Shown: positions 1-4,382 of the stretch, piece after piece | Layout of the letters: each line of letters starts with the position of its first letter | Numbering within the stretch: the stretch's first letter is position 1 | NCBI GenBank assembly: GCA_030684755.1 | Contig: JAUXXN010000556.1 | Location: 1-6,566, forward strand | DNA length: 6,566 nt | Source of the DNA: Hydrogenophaga sp. | GTDB taxonomy: Bacteria; Pseudomonadota; Gammaproteobacteria; Burkholderiales; Burkholderiaceae_C | Direction: 5' to 3' | Position numbers and translations under genes: made by a program | The notes under the pieces: generated by a model | What the model saw: only the letters and a program-made list of their open reading frames with translations | Database searches by the model: none | Told to the model about the DNA's origin: nothing

Positions 1-1177
1 CTTGTCGAACGGCCACTACCCGGCGCGCACTGGCTTCCAAAACCACGGCCGACATCAGATCATCGTTGTCAGGTCGGTCGTTCAGGGCATCGTCAATCGC
101 ATCGTCCCGAGCAACTTTGTCAGCCGGTAAGTTAATAAACAACTCTGGACCACGGTAAATCTGGCGCCGTTCAAAGTCCAGCACGCCTTTGCGCACCGCT
201 CGGTAGGCCGCTTGTTGTTCGCCAGACTGGAGTGTGGTGGTGACATTCAAGCCGCGCGTGTACGCTTCTTCACCGTATTGCGCGACCATCACTTGTCTCA
301 CCATTTCGGCCACATATTCTGCATGCACCGAAGGCTGAATGCGGCTTTGACGCAGTTGGAGTGGTTCGGTTTTGGCGGCATTGGCCTCTGCCGGGGTGAT
401 GAAACCATTCTCCAACATCCGGTCAATGATGTGCAGCTGACGGATGCGCGCACGCTTGGGGTTGCTGATGGGGTTGTAGGCTGAGGGGGCTTTGGGCAGG
501 CCAGCCAGCATGGCTGCCTCTGCCACTGTCACGTCTTTGAGCGGCTTGCCAAAGTAGGTCTGTGATGCGGAGGAAAACCCGTACGCGCGCTGTCCCAAGA
601 ATATTTGGTTCATGTAAATCTCAAGGATTTGTTCCTTGGTCAGCATGTGCTCCAGCTTGAATGTCAGCAGCACTTCGTAGATTTTCCGGGTGTAGCTCTT
701 CTCGGCTGACAGATACACGTTGCGAGCCACCTGCATTGTGATGGTGGAAGCTCCTTGGCTCTTTGCCTGTCCCAAATTGGCCAGCGCGGCCCGCATCATG
801 CCGCGGTAATCCACGCCGCTATGCTCGAAAAAGCGAGCGTCTTCAATCGCCAACACCGCATTTTTCATCACGTCGGGTATTTCACGAATGGTCAGCAGGT
901 TGCGACGCTCTTCACCAAACTCTCCCATCAGCTGACCGTCGGCCGTGAACACCCGCAGGGGAAGTTTGGGGCGGTAATCGGCCAAGTCCGCCACGTCAGG
1001 CAGGTTGGGGTAAGCCACAGCCAAGGCAATGCCCACGGTGATCGCAAGTGCCACTCCGCCTGCCGCCGCCAGTCCGACCAGACCCACCGCAAGGCGACCA
1101 ATCCAGAAGACTGCCCTGCGTCCGGCAGATACTGGCGGCAAATGTTGCTTGGGGGTGGCGTTGTCGTCTTTGGGCAT
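1..1177 (-). CDS. mrcA: Penicillin-binding protein 1A, N-terminal half (runs off left edge)
   Basis: Bifunctional peptidoglycan glycosyltransferase/transpeptidase that polymerises lipid II and cross-links glycan strands in the periplasm. Translating the minus strand from the ATG at 1177 gives 392 open codons to the window edge. Residues 1-22 are a short cytoplasmic tail and about 23-55 a membrane anchor. Residues 70-245 form a GT51 domain with its conserved motifs: AIEDARFFEHSG (110-121, catalytic Glu likely E112), GASTITMQVARN (142-153), RKIYE (164-168), KEQILEIYMN (181-190) and GQRAYGF...YFGK (195-211). Residues 370-392 (SAVVLEASARRVVAV) look like the start of the linker/OB region. The family is roughly 750-850 residues long, so the transpeptidase SxxK, SxN and KTG motifs fall outside. 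The ATG is the only standard start after the in-frame stop at 1207-1205; no good Shine-Dalgarno precedes it. It is divergent from pilM, as in other proteobacteria. The family is certain; mrcA and ponA are alternative names. Confidence 0.95.
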   Translation of the reverse strand, partial: MPKDDNATPKQHLPPVSAGRRAVFWIGRLAVGLVGLAAAGGVALAITVGIALAVAYPNLPDVADLADYRPKLPLRVFTADGQLMGEFGEERRNLLTIREIPDVMKNAVLAIEDARFFEHSGVDYRGMMRAALANLGQAKSQGASTITMQVARNVYLSAEKSYTRKIYEVLLTFKLEHMLTKEQILEIYMNQIFLGQRAYGFSSASQTYFGKPLKDVTVAEAAMLAGLPKAPSAYNPISNPKRARIRQLHIIDRMLENGFITPAEANAAKTEPLQLRQSRIQPSVHAEYVAEMVRQVMVAQYGEEAYTRGLNVTTTLQSGEQQAAYRAVRKGVLDFERRQIYRGPELFINLPADKVARDDAIDDALNDRPDNDDLMSAVVLEASARRVVAVRQ

Positions 1178-1203
1178 GCGGATAATCAGTATGTCGATAA
1201 AAG

Positions 1204-1209
1204 ATTATA
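1204..1209 (-). promoter_or_regulatory. Candidate -10 box of the mrcA promoter
   Basis: On the minus strand, positions 1209 to 1204 read TATAAT, a perfect sigma70 -10 match. It would place transcription start near 1197 and give a leader of about 20 bases before the mrcA ATG. The -35 is poor: TTTACT at 1235-1230 matches 4 of 6 bases but needs a 20-base spacer, and the hexamer at 17-base spacing is ACTTCC. The -10 match is seen directly; promoter activity is inferred. Confidence 0.5.
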
Positions 1210-1302
1210 AAAATCGCCCAGTGGCGGGAAGTAAACACAGACGTGCATATTGTGAGTGGTTGTTTGTCCGGTGGTCTGCGCCCCTAACTCACGAGGCATA
1301 CA

Positions 1303-1328
1303 TGTCAAAAACGCGTATGCTTTTGACA
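1303..1328. repeat. Perfect 8-bp inverted repeat in the mrcA/pilM intergenic region, possible operator
   Basis: TGTCAAAA at 1303-1310 is mirrored by TTTTGACA at 1321-1328 around a 10-base centre. A second inverted repeat, GCATAC (1296-1301) and GTATGC (1315-1320), interleaves with it, so the two could not form hairpins at the same time. The site lies about 33 bases upstream of the candidate pilM -35 and about 95 bases upstream of the mrcA -10, a plausible place for a dimeric regulator. The regulator family is not recognised. No T-tract or transcript end supports a terminator. Confidence 0.4.
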
Positions 1329-1360
1329 ACGCTTTCTTGTGTGAACAGGGAGAAAATTCT

Positions 1361-1389
1361 TTGCCGCACAAAGTGCTTACTGCTAGCAT
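1361..1389 (+). promoter_or_regulatory. Candidate promoter of the pilMNOPQ operon
   Basis: TTGCCG (1361-1366, 4 of 6 matches to the sigma70 -35) is followed after exactly 17 bases by TAGCAT (1384-1389, 4 of 6 matches to the -10). A TG dinucleotide at 1381-1382 gives an extended -10. Start of transcription would be near 1396, with a leader of about 50 bases before the pilM TTG. I found no convincing sigma54 GG-N10-GC pair in the region. A prediction from spacing and matches only. Confidence 0.4.
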
Positions 1390-1435
1390 TCAAGTGATTT
1401 CTTAAGTTTGGTGCCTCGCAGCGCCGTCATTTTTT

Positions 1436-1448
1436 GGGGGCCACCTTG
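1436..1448 (+). promoter_or_regulatory. Ribosome binding site and TTG start of pilM
   Basis: GGGGG at 1436-1440 sits directly after a run of six T (1430-1435) and 5 bases before TTG at 1446-1448. It decides between two candidate TTG starts: the upstream one at 1434 overlaps the G run and has no purine-rich sequence before it. A non-ATG start for the first gene of the operon would be expected to limit its translation; that is inference. Confidence 0.55.
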
Positions 1449-2525
1449 ATCTCATTGGGGTCGTTATTTAGCCGAGAGTCGGCACCGTTGCTGGGTATTG
1501 ATGTCAGTTCGTCCAGTGTCAAACTGGTAGAACTCAGCCGAAACCGCGCGGGCGCTTTGGTGGTCGAACGCTGTGCGATCGAGCCATTGGAGCGCGGGTG
1601 GATCACCGACGGCAACATCGAAAAGTTTGATGAAGTTGCTGAGGCCGTCCGACGGCTGGTGCGAAAAAGTGGCAGCAAAACCAAAAATGTAGCCATGGCG
1701 CTGCCTGCATCCGCAGTCATCACCAAAAAAATTATCCTCCCTGGCGGACTCTCAGACAAGGAGCTGGAAGCACAGGTTGAATCAGAGGCCAACCAGTACA
1801 TTCCATTCTCCTTGGACGAAGTGAGCCTAGACTTCTGTCTTATCGGACCCAGTGCCAGCTCGGCGGGTGATGTTGAAGTCCTCATTGCGGCATCTCGAAA
1901 AGAAAAAGTGTCTGACCGCCAGGGCCTTGCCGAGGCTGCTGGCCTGAAGCCGGTCATCATGGATGTGGAATCCTATGCATCGCGCATGGCTGCTGGTCGT
2001 GTCATCGAAACTTTGCCCAACCAAGGCGTTGACTCACTCGTGGCTTTGTTTGAAGTGGGTGCCCTGACCACCAGCATGCAAGTCATACGCAACGAAGATG
2101 TCTTATACGAGCGCGATCAAGCCTTTGGGGGGGCCCAGCTCACGCAACTCATCGTGCGCCAATATGGGTTTTCGTCTGACGAAGCTGAGGCCAAAAAGCG
2201 CTCTGGAGAACTGCCAGAGGACTACCAGTCTGCCGTTCTTGGGCCTTTCATTGAATCCATGTCGCAAGAAATTGGCCGTGCGCTGCAGTTCTTCTTCACC
2301 AGTACGCCCCACAACAAGATCGATCACATTCTTCTGGCTGGCGGCAGTGCAGCGTTGCCCGGTTTGACGGATGCAGTCACGAACCAAACGTCCTTTGCCT
2401 GCATGGTGATCAATCCCTTCGACGCCATGGAAGTCGCTTCAACGGTTCAAGCCCGCAGAATTGCCCGAGAAGCACCTTCTTACCTGACCTCAACTGGCTT
2501 GGCCTTGCGGAGGTTTTACCAATGA
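1446..2525 (+). CDS. pilM: Type IV pilus assembly protein PilM, actin-like ATPase
   Basis: Cytoplasmic actin-like protein of the type IV pilus alignment subcomplex; it binds the N-terminal tail of PilN and couples the motor side to the periplasmic PilNOP proteins. The 359-residue product is close to the usual 350-360. With TTG 1446 as residue 1, the phosphate-1 loop is LLGIDVSSSSVKLVEL (15-30), the phosphate-2 region is ALFEVGALTTSM (200-211) and the adenosine motif is LAGGSAALPGL (297-307). The N-terminus MISLGSLF resembles related PilM starts. I chose TTG 1446 because GGGGG at 1436-1440 lies 5 bases upstream; the other in-frame TTG at 1434 adds four residues and has no Shine-Dalgarno. No in-frame ATG or GTG lies between the stop at 1395 and 1446. 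It overlaps pilN by 4 bases. Family certain, start less so. Confidence 0.95.
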   Translation: MISLGSLFSRESAPLLGIDVSSSSVKLVELSRNRAGALVVERCAIEPLERGWITDGNIEKFDEVAEAVRRLVRKSGSKTKNVAMALPASAVITKKIILPGGLSDKELEAQVESEANQYIPFSLDEVSLDFCLIGPSASSAGDVEVLIAASRKEKVSDRQGLAEAAGLKPVIMDVESYASRMAAGRVIETLPNQGVDSLVALFEVGALTTSMQVIRNEDVLYERDQAFGGAQLTQLIVRQYGFSSDEAEAKKRSGELPEDYQSAVLGPFIESMSQEIGRALQFFFTSTPHNKIDHILLAGGSAALPGLTDAVTNQTSFACMVINPFDAMEVASTVQARRIAREAPSYLTSTGLALRRFYQ

Positions 2526-3142
2526 TACTGATCAACCTATTGCCTCACCGAGAGGCAGCCAGAAAGCGGCAGAAGGAACATTTTTTCACCCAGTTGGGCC
2601 TCTCGGCTCTGCTGGGTGGCATCATTTGCGGCGCAGTTTTCACTTGGTACCAAGGGCAAATTACCACCCAGCAAGAACGCAACCGTTTACTTCAAGCCGA
2701 AATTGCCAAGCTCGACATTGAGATCAAAGACATTGCCAGTCTTCAAAATGAAATTGCTTCATTGCGCGCAAGACAGACGGCCGTTGAGGACCTTCAAGGC
2801 GATCGCAACTTGCCCGTTCACCTGCTGGATGAGCTTGTGACCCAGCTGCCAGATGGTATTTACCTCAGCAGCATGAAGCAAGAAAACCAAAGCGTGCTGC
2901 TTGTTGGCGTAGCCCAATCACAGGAGCGGGTATCGGAGTTGTTGCGCAATTTGGGCAACAACAGCCCATGGCTGGGTCGACCTGAACTTGTGGAAATTGT
3001 GTCGGCCAATGTGGCAGTCAGCAACAGAGAGCAGCGGCGGGTTTCCAATTTCACCATCCGTGTTTCACTTTTACGGCCCGCAGCCGCTGCCACCCCCTCA
3101 GGTCCTGCCGTTGCGCCGCCCGCTGTGCCCGGCAAAGTCTGA
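2522..3142 (+). CDS. pilN: Type IV pilus inner-membrane assembly protein PilN
   Basis: Bitopic inner-membrane protein that recruits PilM through its cytoplasmic N-terminus and dimerises with PilO in the periplasm. The 206-residue product begins with the diagnostic MILINLLPHREAARKR (1-16), whose INLLPHR core is the known PilM-binding motif. A membrane segment covers about 22-43, a coiled coil about 48-93 (heptad-like RLLQAEIAKLDIEI, ending in the LRARQ region) and a ferredoxin-like periplasmic domain about 98-185. Residues 186-206 are an Ala/Pro-rich tail. The start is firm: GGAGG at 2509-2513 is 8 bases upstream, and the ATG overlaps the pilM stop as ATGA, suggesting translational coupling. 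Slightly longer than the P. aeruginosa protein, mostly because of the tail. Confidence 0.96.
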   Translation: MILINLLPHREAARKRQKEHFFTQLGLSALLGGIICGAVFTWYQGQITTQQERNRLLQAEIAKLDIEIKDIASLQNEIASLRARQTAVEDLQGDRNLPVHLLDELVTQLPDGIYLSSMKQENQSVLLVGVAQSQERVSELLRNLGNNSPWLGRPELVEIVSANVAVSNREQRRVSNFTIRVSLLRPAAAATPSGPAVAPPAVPGKV

Positions 3143-3159
3143 TTGAGGCTACAACCAAC

Positions 3160-3831
3160 ATGGCCAAAATGCCCCAGATCAACGTGGATTTCAAAGAAAT
3201 CCAAGATCAAATCACTGCCCAGTTCTCAGGTCTGGATCCCAACGACCCCTCTCAGTGGCCGCTGCTGCCCCGCAATTTGCTGTATGTCGCCGTCTGCGTC
3301 GCAGTGGTTGCAGGCCTGTGGTTTCTTTGGCTGAAGGCCTCCGACGAGGAACTCGTGGCCGAAAAAACACGCGAAGAACAATTACGTACCGATTACCGTA
3401 GCAAATTGGTTCAAGCCGTCAACCTGGATGCCCTCAAGAAGCAACTTGAGCAGGTTCAGCAATACGTCAACCAACTTGAACGCCAGTTGCCCAGCAAGGC
3501 TGAAATGGACGCCTTGTTGTCTGACATCAACCAAGCAGGCCTCGGTCGCAGCCTGCAATTTGAGTTGTTCAGGCCTGGTCAAGTGCTGGTGAAAGAGTAT
3601 TACGCTGAACTGCCTATCTCAGTGCGCGTCACTGGGACTTACCACGACATCGGATTGTTTGCTGCTGACATCGCCAATCTGTCCCGAATAGTGACGCTCA
3701 ACAACCTCACGCTGACGCCCATCAAAGACCGGGATGGTGTTTTGACCATGGACTGTACGGCCAAGACGTTTCGTTACCTAGATCCAGAAGAAGTTACGTC
3801 GCAGCAAAAGGCCAAAGGGGTCAAAAAATGA
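3160..3831 (+). CDS. pilO: Type IV pilus inner-membrane assembly protein PilO
   Basis: Partner of PilN in the inner-membrane alignment subcomplex; the PilNO heterodimer contacts PilP and helps position the secretin over the motor. The 223-residue product has a cytoplasmic N-terminus (1-38, including GLDPNDPSQWPLLPR at 24-38), a membrane segment about 40-58, a coiled coil about 62-112 and a periplasmic ferredoxin-like domain about 117-206 (YYAELPISVRVTGTYHDIG at 147-165 is typical of PilO). The tail is Lys/Gln-rich. It starts 17 bases after pilN, the only non-overlapping junction in the operon. The Shine-Dalgarno GAGG at 3145-3148 is 11 bases from the ATG, rather far; an ATG three codons later at 3169 is possible but even further. 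The stop overlaps the pilP start. Confidence 0.96.
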   Translation: MAKMPQINVDFKEIQDQITAQFSGLDPNDPSQWPLLPRNLLYVAVCVAVVAGLWFLWLKASDEELVAEKTREEQLRTDYRSKLVQAVNLDALKKQLEQVQQYVNQLERQLPSKAEMDALLSDINQAGLGRSLQFELFRPGQVLVKEYYAELPISVRVTGTYHDIGLFAADIANLSRIVTLNNLTLTPIKDRDGVLTMDCTAKTFRYLDPEEVTSQQKAKGVKK

Positions 3832-4382
3832 TGTGTACAAAGACACTGCCGATGGTGCTGGGCATCTGCTGTTTGGTTGTGGCGTCAGGATGCACCACAT
3901 CGGGCCAAGACGAACTCCAGGCTTGGATGCAATCCGAACGCAACTCCATCAAACCCCAAGTCAAGCCTATTCCTGAACCCACCAAATTCATCCCACAAAC
4001 CTATGGTGGTGAGCAGATGATGCCGCCATTTAGCGGTGAAAAGCTTGCCAGCGTGATGAGGGGCAGTCCCAGCACGGCCGTAGTCAACTCGGCATTGATC
4101 GAGCCTGAACTTAACCGCCGCAAACAACCCTTGGAGGCCTATCCACTGGATACCATGCGCATGGTGGGCAGCATTCACAGCCAGGGCCAACTGGTGGCCC
4201 TCGTGAAGGTGGACAACTTGCTCTACCAAGTGCGCTCTGGCAACTATTTGGGTCAGAACTATGGGCGGGTGAACAAAATTACAGAAACCGAAGTCACGCT
4301 GCGAGAAATCGTGCAAGACTCCGTCGGCGAATGGACCGAGCGCCCTGCGGCGCTGCAGATACAAGAGGACGCGTCTAAATGA
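3828..4382 (+). CDS. pilP: Type IV pilus assembly lipoprotein PilP
   Basis: Inner-membrane lipoprotein that joins PilNO to the periplasmic N0 region of the PilQ secretin. The 184-residue product has a lipoprotein signal peptide ending in VVASGC, with C22 as the likely lipidated residue. A flexible Pro-rich linker follows (about 23-98, with KPQVKPIPEPTKF at 42-54), then a C-terminal beta-sandwich domain about 102-180 (YPLDTMRMVGSI at 105-116, VRSGNYLGQNYGRV at 135-148). Length is close to the family norm of about 170-180. GGGG at 3817-3820 is 7 bases before the first of two adjacent ATGs (3828, 3831), favouring the first, which also forms the ATGA overlap with pilO. An A6 run abuts the start codon. 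The PilP call is firm from fold signature and position. Confidence 0.95.
   Translation: MMCTKTLPMVLGICCLVVASGCTTSGQDELQAWMQSERNSIKPQVKPIPEPTKFIPQTYGGEQMMPPFSGEKLASVMRGSPSTAVVNSALIEPELNRRKQPLEAYPLDTMRMVGSIHSQGQLVALVKVDNLLYQVRSGNYLGQNYGRVNKITETEVTLREIVQDSVGEWTERPAALQIQEDASK

Noticed and set aside
1252..1292. GTGAGT and ACTCAC as an inverted repeat, and TGTGA half-sites as CRP/Vfr sites
   Set aside because: The arms are 6 bases with a 29-base loop, and neither TGTGA has a matching TCACA at the correct spacing.
1323..1328. Perfect TTGACA as a pilM -35 box
   Set aside because: At 16-18 base spacing the hexamers are ACAGGG, CAGGGA and AGGGAG, none like TATAAT. It is better explained as an arm of the inverted repeat.
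1186..1389. A 67-codon minus-strand open frame spanning the intergenic region
   Set aside because: It overlaps both candidate promoters, has no ribosome binding site or recognisable domain, and its composition does not look coding.
755..1397. Plus-strand open frames of up to 151 codons opposite mrcA
   Set aside because: They are antisense to a clearly coding GT51 domain with all expected motifs and look like GC-driven shadows.
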